This document shows positions 7,444-14,434 of a DNA stretch of 32,276 bases, piece after piece. The translations under genes and the position numbers were made by a program. Location of the stretch: contig DIUN01000029.1 of the NCBI GenBank assembly GCA_002423025.1, positions 19,886-52,161 of the forward strand. Reading direction: 5' to 3'. The notes under the pieces are model-generated. The model ran no database searches, was not told where the DNA came from, and saw only the letters and a list, made by a program, of their open reading frames with translations. How positions within the stretch are numbered: the stretch's first letter is position 1; each line of letters begins with the position of its first letter. This DNA is from Sphingomonadales bacterium UBA6157 (GTDB lineage: Bacteria; Pseudomonadota; Alphaproteobacteria; Sphingomonadales; Sphingomonadaceae).

Positions 7444-8202
7444 TCAGGCGACAGCGGCGCGGCGGCGTCGCATGGCTGCGCCGGTGAGGCCGAAGCCGGC
7501 GATGAGCAGCGCCCAGCTGGCCGGCTCGGGGACGCCGCCGGGGATGCTGACGCGGGCGCTGCCGGCGAAAATATTGCCGAAATACTGGTCGGTCTGGTCA
7601 CCGCCGGCCTCGGTGAAGCTGATGGTGGTAAAGGGGGTGGCGGCGATGATGTCGATCCAGGCGACAAGGCCGGTGCCGGGGTCAACCAGCGTCAGCGTGC
7701 CGGCTTCACCCGTGTTGGTGAGAAGCGAGAAGCTGGTGCCGGCCGAGCTGGTCTCGCCGGGAAGCAGGCCGCGACCGCTGGCAATGGCAAAGCCGATGCG
7801 CGAAACCGGCACCAGGAAGCTGAAGCTGACATCCTCGGTGCCATTGATCGCAAGATCAGGCGCGGCAGCGGCGCCATCATCAAAGCCGGGGCCATCAATC
7901 CAGTTGGTGATGTAGTGGTTGGCCGTGGAGGTGCTGCCGGTGAGCGCATCCGTTGCCGTGCCGCCGCTCAGCGCCGCGCCCCCAAAGCTGCCGATGGACC
8001 AGCTGCTGTTCTCGGGAAAGGCATTGGCCCAGGTCAGCAGCGGCGTGGCGGTGCCGAACGCGGCGCGACCGGTGGCAACATCCAGGTTGGCGTTGACGGA
8101 CAAGCTCGCCGGAGCCGTGGCTGCGTGCGCCGGGGCCGCCAGCGTTCCCAGCAGCAGGATTACCGCCAGCCCTATCGTTCCTGCCGTCGCGCGATTGATC
8201 AT
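7444..8202 (-). CDS. PEPxxWA-CTERM sorting domain protein (secreted, surface)
   Basis: 252 residues from the ATG at 8202, which has AGGAA 6 bases upstream. A signal peptide (ILLLGTLAAPAHA, cleavage near residue 28) is followed by a beta-rich extracellular body with ATPLLTWANAFPENSSWS, GTEDVSFSFLVPVSRIGFAI and TPFTTISFTEAGGDQTDQYF. The end is GGVPEPASWALLIAGFGL plus an RRRR tail, the PEPxxWA-CTERM exosortase signal. The body is not similar to the neighbour at 6681, although the last 30 residues are almost the same. The long upstream extension of the reading frame is antisense to the regulator at 8310 and is not part of the gene. Function beyond surface sorting is unknown. Confidence 0.9.
   Translation of the reverse strand: MINRATAGTIGLAVILLLGTLAAPAHAATAPASLSVNANLDVATGRAAFGTATPLLTWANAFPENSSWSIGSFGGAALSGGTATDALTGSTSTANHYITNWIDGPGFDDGAAAAPDLAINGTEDVSFSFLVPVSRIGFAIASGRGLLPGETSSAGTSFSLLTNTGEAGTLTLVDPGTGLVAWIDIIAATPFTTISFTEAGGDQTDQYFGNIFAGSARVSIPGGVPEPASWALLIAGFGLTGAAMRRRRAAVA
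7470..7527 (-). repeat. 58-bp perfect direct repeat, copy 2 (codes the PEP-CTERM tail)
   Basis: Second copy of the repeat at 6707-6764, in the same orientation and reading frame, about 760 bases away. It encodes the hydrophobic sorting helix of the protein at 7444-8202. Confidence 0.9.
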
Positions 8203-8252
8203 TGCCGGTTCCTGTTGAATGCTGGACCCGGCGTATCGGGACAGCAATCTTC

Positions 8253-8280
8253 GTCGCAGCCCCATTTGGGTGTATGCGAC
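8253..8280. promoter_or_regulatory. Imperfect palindrome in a divergent promoter region, candidate operator
   Basis: GTCGCA (8253-8258) and TGCGAC (8275-8280) form outer arms around an inner CCCA/TGGG pair (8261-8264 and 8267-8270), followed by AAAAAA. It sits in the 107-base gap between the PEP-CTERM gene start (8202) and the HTH regulator start (8310), where a binding site for that regulator would be expected. The role is inferred from symmetry and position only. Confidence 0.35.
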
Positions 8281-8309
8281 AAAAAATAGTGCTGGTGTAA
8301 GGGTTTGAC

Positions 8310-10160
8310 ATGACAGGTCGCGCCTCCGCCTTTCTTGATCGTTTTCGCCGCGCCGATGGCGAGGATGCATTGCTGCACGCGCTCGTGGATGATCACGAGG
8401 GGCTGGGCGCCGCCATGGCGGAGAGCCCGGCGGCGCTGCTGGAGGCCGCCAATGCCGCCGCCGCAACGGCAGGCCCGCCGGTCGATCTGCTGGCAGACAG
8501 TTTTGCCACGGCCGCCTGTGATGCGCAGGGCAATGTGGTTGTCGCGGATGCGCGCTTCCGCGAGTGGATGAGCGGGCGGGACCCGCTGGCCGCCGTGGTG
8601 CGCCGCGTCGGGCCGGGGCGCCCGAGCGTTTCGGCCATCGCCGATGATCGCACCGGCCGGCCGGTGGCCGTGGCGGCAGCAACGCTGGCCGCGGCCCGCA
8701 CCTGGCCACTGGCCGAGGATGTGCGCGCCGCGCTGGCCAGCGGCAGCGCCGCCTTCGCCGTGGTGGCCTTTCGTCCGGATGTGACGGCCTGGGACCATGC
8801 GGCGCGCGCCTATGGGCTTTCGCGGCAGGAGAGCCGGCTGGTGGCCGCCATCGCCCGGCTGGGGGATTTGCAGGCCGCCGCCGCCGATACCGGCGTGGCC
8901 TATGAGACGGCGCGCAAGCTGGTCGCCAACGCCCTGCGCAAGACCGGCGCCACCCGCCAGACGGACCTGGTGCGCCGCATCCTCGCCGCCGCTGCCGGCA
9001 ATCTGCGGGCGCCGGAGGGCGCGGCGCGGCTGTTCGCCGAGCTGTTCGGCCTCTCGCTGCGGCAGGCCGGGCTGGCGCAGGCGCTGGCGCATGGCGCAAC
9101 GCGGGACAGTGCAGCGGCAGCGCTCGGCATCTCCAGCGAGCGCGCCAAGGCGGATTTGAAGGTGGTGTTCCAGGCCTGTGGCGTCGCCAATGCCGTTGAT
9201 CTGGCGCGCATTGTCACTGAAGTCGATGCGCTGGCCGGGCTGGCGCGGGCGTGCAGCGTGGAGATGGAGCCGGGCGGCGGCAGCGAGCCGCTGCGGCTCA
9301 TCGCACGGCGGCGCGCGCCGGGGCGCATCGCCGTCACCGATCATGGCGCCTTGCCGGGGATGCCGCGCGCCCGGCCGCTGCTGATGTTCCATGCCACGGT
9401 CGGGGGCCGCCACCAGCCGCGCCGGCTGGTGGCGGCCCTGCAAGCGGCGGGCTGGCGCCCGATCAGCTTTGACCGGCCGGGCTTTGGCCTTTCGGACATG
9501 ATCGCCGGGGACCCGCATGAGCAGGGCGGGCTGGATGCCGTCGATATCCTCGATGCGCTGGGCATAGAGCGGGTGACGCTGTTGGGCCGCACCGCCAGCA
9601 CCGCCACGCTGGCGGCGGCAAAAGTGCTCGGCAAGCGCGTTGCCGGCGGCATCCTCATCGGCCCCGAGCCGCCGCTGGCGCTGGACCGGCGCTTTTCCGG
9701 CATGATGGGGCGCGGCAAGGCGCTGTTCTACGGCAATCCGCTGCTCGCCGCCGCCTTTGCCCGCATCCTCTCGCAGCGCACCAGCTCGGCGCAGATCGAG
9801 CGGATGCAGCGCCAGAGCATCGCCGGCAGCGCCGTGGACGAAGCCGCGCTCGATGATCCGCAGAACCTGGCGGACATCATCCGCGCCTCCCGGCAGGCAG
9901 CGCTGGGCATGCACGGCTTCCTCGCCGAGCTGCAGGCGCATGGCCGCGGCTCACAGCCGCCGGCGCTGGCCGATGGCCGTTCCTGGGCGGTGCTCTCGGG
10001 CGCCCAGGATCCGCTCTATGATTCCTCCGCCGCCATGGATTTCTGGCGGGCAGCGCTGCCGGGCGCGCGGCTCACCGTGCTGGCCGATGCCGGGCGCTGG
10101 CTGCATCTTACCCATGTCGAGGCGATCGTTTCAGCGCTCGCCGCGCTGCGCCAGCGGTAA
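8310..10160 (+). CDS. Regulator with two LuxR-like HTH regions fused to a degenerate alpha/beta-hydrolase domain
   Basis: 616 residues, no signal peptide or membrane segment. Residues 1-160 match no family I recognise; ACDAQGNVVVADARFREW near 70-86 is PAS-like. Residues 169-225 look like a LuxR HTH (LSRQESRLVAAIA ... TGVAYETARKLVANALRKTGA). Residues 247-302 hold a second one (LSLRQAGLAQALA ... LGISSERAKADLKVVFQACGV). Residues 350-616 form an alpha/beta-hydrolase fold (FDRPGFGLSD; LLSGAQDPLY equivalent with Asp567). The nucleophile elbow is GRTAS (Thr428 in place of Ser), and the usual GH before WLHLxH is GR (Arg596), so hydrolysis is doubtful and the domain may sense a ligand. It diverges from the PEP-CTERM genes. 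Regulation of those genes is a guess from position. Confidence 0.75.
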   Translation: MTGRASAFLDRFRRADGEDALLHALVDDHEGLGAAMAESPAALLEAANAAAATAGPPVDLLADSFATAACDAQGNVVVADARFREWMSGRDPLAAVVRRVGPGRPSVSAIADDRTGRPVAVAAATLAAARTWPLAEDVRAALASGSAAFAVVAFRPDVTAWDHAARAYGLSRQESRLVAAIARLGDLQAAAADTGVAYETARKLVANALRKTGATRQTDLVRRILAAAAGNLRAPEGAARLFAELFGLSLRQAGLAQALAHGATRDSAAAALGISSERAKADLKVVFQACGVANAVDLARIVTEVDALAGLARACSVEMEPGGGSEPLRLIARRRAPGRIAVTDHGALPGMPRARPLLMFHATVGGRHQPRRLVAALQAAGWRPISFDRPGFGLSDMIAGDPHEQGGLDAVDILDALGIERVTLLGRTASTATLAAAKVLGKRVAGGILIGPEPPLALDRRFSGMMGRGKALFYGNPLLAAAFARILSQRTSSAQIERMQRQSIAGSAVDEAALDDPQNLADIIRASRQAALGMHGFLAELQAHGRGSQPPALADGRSWAVLSGAQDPLYDSSAAMDFWRAALPGARLTVLADAGRWLHLTHVEAIVSALAALRQR

Positions 10161-10236
10161 TGAGGACCCTTTGAAGCCGGGCGCGCACCTGCTAGCTGCG
10201 AAGCCGACTGATCATCCCCTTTTTGCGGAGCCCGCC

Positions 10237-10689
10237 ATGCCGCGCGCCGATTTTGCCTTCTCCTTCCCCAAGCGCGTGCGCTTTGCCGAGGTCGACGCCC
10301 AGGCCGTGGTGTTCAACCCGCGCTACCTCGAATATTTCGATATCGGCCTTGTCGAATATTTCCGCGCCACCGGGCTGTATGACAACGGCATGACCGGGGG
10401 ACCGGAGTTCCATGTCGCCAAGGCGCTGGTCGAGTTCCGCGCGCCGATCCTGCTCGACGAGATCGTTGCCATCTGCGTGCGCTGCAGCCGCATCGGCACC
10501 AGCTCGATGACCTTCCTGTTCGAGCTGCACGGCGAGGCCAACGGGCCGGGCGCGGACGACCTGCGCGCCACCGGAGAGGAAGTGCATGTGCATGTGGCGG
10601 AAGTGCGCGGCCGGCCGGCGCCGCTGCCGGCCAGCATCATCGCCCGTTTCGAGGCCCTTGAGGGCCGCAGCCTGAGGACACCCGCATGA
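10237..10689 (+). CDS. Acyl-CoA thioesterase, hotdog fold (4HBT/YbgC type)
   Basis: 150 residues from the ATG at 10237, preceded by GGAG 6 bases upstream. The N-terminal pattern RVRFAEVDAQAVVFNPRYLEYFD is the signature of the 4HBT family, with the catalytic Asp in EVDAQ and the hotdog helix FDIGLVEYFRATGLY. Later strands include FHVAKALVEFRAPILLDEIV and SSMTFLFEL. Such enzymes hydrolyse acyl-CoA to free acid and CoA in the cytosol; the exact chain length cannot be read from sequence. The stop overlaps the glyoxalase I start by 4 bases (ATGA), so it is coupled to the following GSH-pathway genes. Confidence 0.88.
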   Translation: MPRADFAFSFPKRVRFAEVDAQAVVFNPRYLEYFDIGLVEYFRATGLYDNGMTGGPEFHVAKALVEFRAPILLDEIVAICVRCSRIGTSSMTFLFELHGEANGPGADDLRATGEEVHVHVAEVRGRPAPLPASIIARFEALEGRSLRTPA

Positions 10690-11102
10690 AGTATCTCCAC
10701 ACCATGATCCGCGTTTCCGACCCGGAGGAGACGATGCGCTTTTTCGCGCTGCTCGGCCTGCGCGAGGTGCGCCGCATCGAGAACGAGGCCGGGCGCTTCT
10801 CGCTCATCTTCCTCGCCGCGCCCGGAGACGAGAGCGCCCAGGTCGAGCTCACCCACAATTGGGACGAAAAGGGCTACACCGGCGGCCGCAACTTCGGCCA
10901 CCTCGCCTATGCCGTGGACAATGTCTACGAGGCTTGCCAGCGCCTGCAGGACGGCGGCGTCACCATCAACCGCCCGCCGCGCGATGGCTTCATGGCCTTT
11001 GTCCGCTCGCCGGATGGCATCTCGGTGGAGCTGCTCCAGGCCGGCGCCCGCCTCGCCCCCGCCGAGCCCTGGGCCTCGATGCCCAATGTCGGGGAATGGT
11101 GA
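10686..11102 (+). CDS. gloA: Lactoylglutathione lyase (glyoxalase I)
   Basis: 138 residues of the VOC fold. The N-terminus MKYLHTMIRVSDPEETMRFF parallels E. coli GloA. All four metal ligands are visible: His5, Glu54 (QVELTHNW), His72 (NFGHLAYAVDN) and Glu115 (SVELLQ). It isomerises the hemithioacetal of methylglyoxal and glutathione to S-lactoylglutathione. The VELTHNW and GHLAYAVDNVYEAC segments are specific to the GloA branch rather than to other VOC enzymes. The start overlaps the thioesterase stop, and the gloB start overlaps its own stop by one base, so the two detoxification steps are made from one message. Confidence 0.93.
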   Translation: MKYLHTMIRVSDPEETMRFFALLGLREVRRIENEAGRFSLIFLAAPGDESAQVELTHNWDEKGYTGGRNFGHLAYAVDNVYEACQRLQDGGVTINRPPRDGFMAFVRSPDGISVELLQAGARLAPAEPWASMPNVGEW

Positions 11103-11830
11103 TGCTCGAAGTCATCCAGATTCCGGTGCTGTCGGACAATTACGTCTATCTCGCGCATGACAGCGAGACGGGCGAGACAGCGGTGATCGACCCTGCCGTC
11201 GCCGAGCCGGTGCTCGAAGCCGCGGCCGCGCGCGGCTGGACGATCACCCAGATCCTGAACACCCACTGGCACCCCGATCATGTCGGCGGCAACGCCGCGA
11301 TCGTCGCCGCCACCGGCGCGAAGGTGACAGGGCCGAAGGCAGAAGCCGAGCGCATCCCCGGCATCAGCCGCGCGGTGGGCGAGGGGGACATGGTGGCCGT
11401 GGGCAACAGCGTCGCCAGGGTGTTCGATGTCGCCGCGCACACCGCCGGGCACATTGCCTATGTGTTCGATGATGATGGCGTCCTGTTCCCCGGCGACACG
11501 CTGTTCGCGCTGGGCTGCGGCCGGCTGTTCGAGGGCTCGCCCCTCCAGATGTATGCGGCACTGGGCAAGCTGGCGGCGCTGCCAGGCGAGACGCTGGTCT
11601 ATTGCGCCCATGAATACACCCAGTCCAACGCCCGCTTCGCCATCACCGTCGAGCCGGACAATGCCGCGCTCGTCGCGCGCGTTGCCGCCATCGATGCGGC
11701 GCGGGCCAAGGGCCTGCCCACCGTGCCGTTCACCATCTCGGAGGAGCGGGCCACCAATCCGTTCGTGCGCGCCGCCAGCGTGGCGGACCTTGCCGAGCGC
11801 CGCGCCGCCAAGGATGTGTTCCGCGGGTGA
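11102..11830 (+). CDS. gloB: Hydroxyacylglutathione hydrolase (glyoxalase II)
   Basis: 242 residues of the metallo-beta-lactamase fold. The metal-binding THWHPDHVGGN (His55, His57, Asp59, His60), the later HTAGHIAYVF, FPGDTLFALGCGRLFEG and CAHEYTQSNARFA are diagnostic of GloB, as is the C-terminal NPFVRA. It hydrolyses S-lactoylglutathione to lactate and glutathione, completing the pathway begun by the upstream gloA. I chose the ATG at 11102, which overlaps the gloA TGA and has GGGGA 6 bases before it; in-frame ATG 11096 and GTG 11099 are also possible. Residues match the family to the end, so it is full length. Confidence 0.95.
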   Translation: MLEVIQIPVLSDNYVYLAHDSETGETAVIDPAVAEPVLEAAAARGWTITQILNTHWHPDHVGGNAAIVAATGAKVTGPKAEAERIPGISRAVGEGDMVAVGNSVARVFDVAAHTAGHIAYVFDDDGVLFPGDTLFALGCGRLFEGSPLQMYAALGKLAALPGETLVYCAHEYTQSNARFAITVEPDNAALVARVAAIDAARAKGLPTVPFTISEERATNPFVRAASVADLAERRAAKDVFRG

Positions 11831-11895
11831 AGGCCGGTGGCTTTAACTTGTCGGCAACCATGCCTATCTTTGTTTCAGTAACCCGGAGTGACGCC

Positions 11896-12246
11896 ATGCG
11901 CCGCCTGATTCTCGCTGCCAGCCTCTCGATGCTCGCTGCCCCGGCGCTTGCCCAGCCCGCGCCGGAAACCCGCACCTGCATCGACAACCGCGAAATCCGC
12001 AACACCCGGCTGGACAAGGACAGCGGGCTCTACGTCCGTGCCGTCGGCGGCTGGTGGCGCAACAAGGCCGGCAACTGCCCGGTGTTCCGCCCCAATACCG
12101 CCATCCGCTCCACCAGCACGCTCAACCGCAAGTGCGAGAATGACGTGATCGTGGTGTTCGATCCGCTGAGCCAGATGGAGCTGGGCGCCTGCACCCTCGA
12201 CAAGTGGGAAAAGGTGGCGGACGACGCCGTGCCAAAGGGTAACTAA
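11896..12246 (+). CDS. Small secreted Cys-containing protein (resembles DUF6491 type)
   Basis: 116 residues from the ATG at 11896, preceded by CGGAG 7 bases upstream. A signal peptide (RRLILAASLSMLAAPALA, cleavage before QPAPE) precedes a small domain with four cysteines: RTCIDNREIRNT, AGNCPVF, NRKCENDVIVVFD and LGACTLDKWEK. The CID..xIR.T / W.RN / CP / C..D / C.L order resembles the DUF6491 family of unknown function. Paired Cys in a periplasmic protein suggest disulfides. It lies 65 bases after gloB on the same strand, and its stop overlaps the convergent gshB stop by 4 bases. No function can be given. Confidence 0.8.
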   Translation: MRRLILAASLSMLAAPALAQPAPETRTCIDNREIRNTRLDKDSGLYVRAVGGWWRNKAGNCPVFRPNTAIRSTSTLNRKCENDVIVVFDPLSQMELGACTLDKWEKVADDAVPKGN

Positions 12247-13193
12247 CCCTTCAGCCGCGCTTCGATCGCATCCCAGATCAGCGCCGGCGTATCGGTGCCG
12301 TTGAACTTGTCGATCGCCATGATGCCGGTGGGTGAGGTCACGTTGATCTCGGTCAGGTAGCCCGCGATCACATCGATCCCCACAAACACCAGCCCGCGCG
12401 CCTTCAGCTCCGGCCCCAGGATCGCGCAGATCTCGGCCTCGCGCGCCGTCAGCTCGGTCGGTTGCGCCGCGCCGCCGGCAGCCAGGTTGGAGCGGATCTC
12501 GCCCTTTTTCGGCAGCCGGTTGATGCCGCCCGCCGGCACGCCGTCCACCAGCACGATGCGCTTGTCCCCCTCGCTCACCTGCGGCAGGAACGCCTGCACC
12601 ATGAACGGCTCGTTCCACACCGTGCCGAACAGCTCGACAAGCGCCGGCAGGTTGCCATCCGTCTTGTCGATCAGGAACACCGCGGTGCCGGCATTGCCAT
12701 AGAGCGGCTTCACCACCACCGCGCCGTGCCGGGCGCGAAAATCCATCGCCTCTTCCAGCGATCGCGTCACCAGCGTCGGCGGCATCAGGTCCGGATAGCG
12801 CAGCACGAACAGCTTTTCGGGCGCATTGCGCACCTCGGCCGGGTCGTTGACCACCAGCGTCTCGCCCTGCACCATCTCGAGCAGATGGGTGGCGGTGATG
12901 TAGCCCATGTCGAACGGCGGATCCTGCCGCATCAGCACGACATCGCTGTCCTGCCCCAGGTCGATCGTCTCGGGCTCGCCGGCCCATTCATAATGTGCGC
13001 CCGGCTCGCGCTTCACGGTCAGGCTGCGCGCCCGCGCCCGCACCCGGCCGCTCTCGGCAGAAAGCGCGGTGGCGAGGTAATGGTGCAGCGTGTGCCCGCG
13101 CTTCTGCGCCTCCAGCATCAGCGCAAAGGTCGAATCGCCACCGATCTTGATGGTTTCGATCGGGTCCATCTGGACCGCGACTCGCAAGGACAT
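12243..13193 (-). CDS. gshB: Glutathione synthetase
   Basis: 316 residues, normal for bacterial GshB. It has the N-terminal substrate domain (MSLRVAVQMDPIETI; VLMRQDPPFDMGYITATHLLE; NDPAEVRNAPEKLF) and the ATP-grasp domain (VVVKPLYGNAGTAVFLI; MVQAFLPQVSEGDKRIVLVDG; GGINRLPKKGEIRSNLAAGG; GIDVIAGYLTEINVTSPTG). It joins gamma-glutamylcysteine and glycine with ATP. The convergent genes next door (gloA, gloB) use its product. It is the last gene of the minus-strand group rsmI-yraN-SirB1-gshB, 60 bases after the SirB1-like gene. Confidence 0.97.
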   Translation of the reverse strand: MSLRVAVQMDPIETIKIGGDSTFALMLEAQKRGHTLHHYLATALSAESGRVRARARSLTVKREPGAHYEWAGEPETIDLGQDSDVVLMRQDPPFDMGYITATHLLEMVQGETLVVNDPAEVRNAPEKLFVLRYPDLMPPTLVTRSLEEAMDFRARHGAVVVKPLYGNAGTAVFLIDKTDGNLPALVELFGTVWNEPFMVQAFLPQVSEGDKRIVLVDGVPAGGINRLPKKGEIRSNLAAGGAAQPTELTAREAEICAILGPELKARGLVFVGIDVIAGYLTEINVTSPTGIMAIDKFNGTDTPALIWDAIEARLKG

Positions 13194-13253
13194 GGTGTTT
13201 CCCGTCTGATCGTCAGTTGGGCGGCGCCGGGCCGCTCCGCAAAGCCCTTAGCC

Positions 13254-14051
13254 CTAGCTGTCCGAGCGCGCCAGCGCCGCCAGCGCCGCCTGGATGCGCC
13301 GGGCCACCGCCGGGTCGTGCGTCGTCTCCTGCATCGCGGTCAGGCTGGCGCGCGCCGCCATGTTGAAGCCCATCAGCTGCTCGAGCCGCGCCCGCTCCCA
13401 CCACAGGCTGGAGAGCTGCGGCGCCACCAGCGTCATCCGCTCATACAGCTTGAGCGCCCGCTGCGTGTCCCCGGCGGTACGCGCCCGGCTGGCCTGGTTG
13501 GAAACCAGCCGCACCAGCAGCTGGCGGTTGCTCATCGGCTCGAAGCGCGGGCCCATCGGCTCGCCGCCTGCCCGGCGCGCAATCTCATAGGCCCGGTCCC
13601 GCGAGATGCCCTGGCCATGGTCGAACGGGTCGATCAGCGCCGATTCGACACCGCCGCCAATCTCCACAATGACATGGCCGGGCAGGTTGAGCGCATCGGC
13701 CCGCCAGCCGACGCGGCGCGCCAGCGCCACATAGAGCATCGAGAGCGCCACCGGCAGCCCGCGCCCGCGCTCGGCCACCGCGATCAGATCGGCATTGAGC
13801 GGGTTCTCATAATCCTCGGTGGCACCGCTGATGCCGGCATCCGCCGCGATCAGCCCGGCCAGCCGGCGCGCCCGGCCGCCACCGGAAACCGGCGCCTGGT
13901 CCTTCTGCAGTGCAATCGCCCAGCCGCTCACCAGCCGCCGCAGCCGCGCCGGGTCCGCCTCCGGCCGGTCCGCCCGCGCCAGCGCGATGCCTGCCTCGAC
14001 GAGATCGATGTCGCCATCGTCCAGAAGCCCTATCGCGCCAAGCTCCATCAT
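13254..14051 (-). CDS. SirB1-family transglutaminase-like / TPR protein
   Basis: 265 residues from the ATG at 14051, which overlaps the yraN stop and has GGGAG 5 bases upstream. The middle part carries the SirB1 pattern YENPLNADLIAVAERGRGLP, VALSMLYVALARRVGW and LPGHVIVEI (His126) with LIDPFDHG (Asp141), the transglutaminase-like core. The usual catalytic Cys position is not evident (RGLPVALS), as in many SirB1 homologs. The C-terminal about 75 residues are TPR-like helices (AGDTQRALKLYERMTLVAPQ). The biochemical role of the family is unknown. It is coupled to yraN and followed by gshB. Confidence 0.87.
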   Translation of the reverse strand: MMELGAIGLLDDGDIDLVEAGIALARADRPEADPARLRRLVSGWAIALQKDQAPVSGGGRARRLAGLIAADAGISGATEDYENPLNADLIAVAERGRGLPVALSMLYVALARRVGWRADALNLPGHVIVEIGGGVESALIDPFDHGQGISRDRAYEIARRAGGEPMGPRFEPMSNRQLLVRLVSNQASRARTAGDTQRALKLYERMTLVAPQLSSLWWERARLEQLMGFNMAARASLTAMQETTHDPAVARRIQAALAALARSDS

Positions 14052-14434
14052 CCCAACTCCCGCCATACCGCGACCATGTGAACCGGAACCGCCCAGGGCC
14101 GCACCACCACCGCATCGATGCGAGTTGTGGTGCACCGCCCGAGAAACCGCGGGGCCAGCACACGCGCGGCGGATCCGATCCGCTGCAAAGTGGCAGGATG
14201 CAGCGCAAAAACCCCGCTGTCGAGTGTGTGCCGCGCCTTTACTTCCACAAAGACCAGCACGTTGCCCCGGCGCACCACCAGGTCGATCTCGCCCGCCTTT
14301 GTCCGCACTCGACGCGCCAGCACGCGATAGCCCTTGAGCTGCAGGAACAGCGCCGCCACCGCCTCGGCCAGCCGGCCCTTGCGCTCTGCCCGGCGGCGGT
14401 TTTCCAGCCGCGATGGGCGCCTAGCTGTCGGCAA
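14048..14434 (-). CDS. YraN family endonuclease-like protein (UPF0102)
   Basis: 128 residues. The restriction-endonuclease-like core is visible: GRLAEAVAALFLQLKGYRVLARR, then AGEIDLVVRRGNVLVFVEVK with the PD-(D/E)xK residues Glu49, Asp51, Glu64 and Lys66. Proteins of this family are taken as nucleases linked to DNA repair or Holliday junction processing, but the activity is little studied. The frame opens with a TTG at 14434, overlapping the end of rsmI by 14 bases; no ATG or GTG occurs before the conserved block, so I kept the TTG. It sits in the conserved rsmI-yraN order. Confidence 0.9.
   Translation of the reverse strand: MPTARRPSRLENRRRAERKGRLAEAVAALFLQLKGYRVLARRVRTKAGEIDLVVRRGNVLVFVEVKARHTLDSGVFALHPATLQRIGSAARVLAPRFLGRCTTTRIDAVVVRPWAVPVHMVAVWRELG

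Noticed and set aside
8199..9941. Long minus-strand open frame of 580 codons opposite the HTH/hydrolase regulator
   Set aside because: It is Arg/Gly/Ala-rich with no domain pattern, has no ribosome-binding site and mirrors the GC-rich third positions of the real gene on the plus strand.
12462..14081. Plus-strand open frame of 539 codons across gshB and the SirB1-like gene
   Set aside because: It spans two well-identified minus-strand genes and the gap between them; composition is typical of an antisense shadow.
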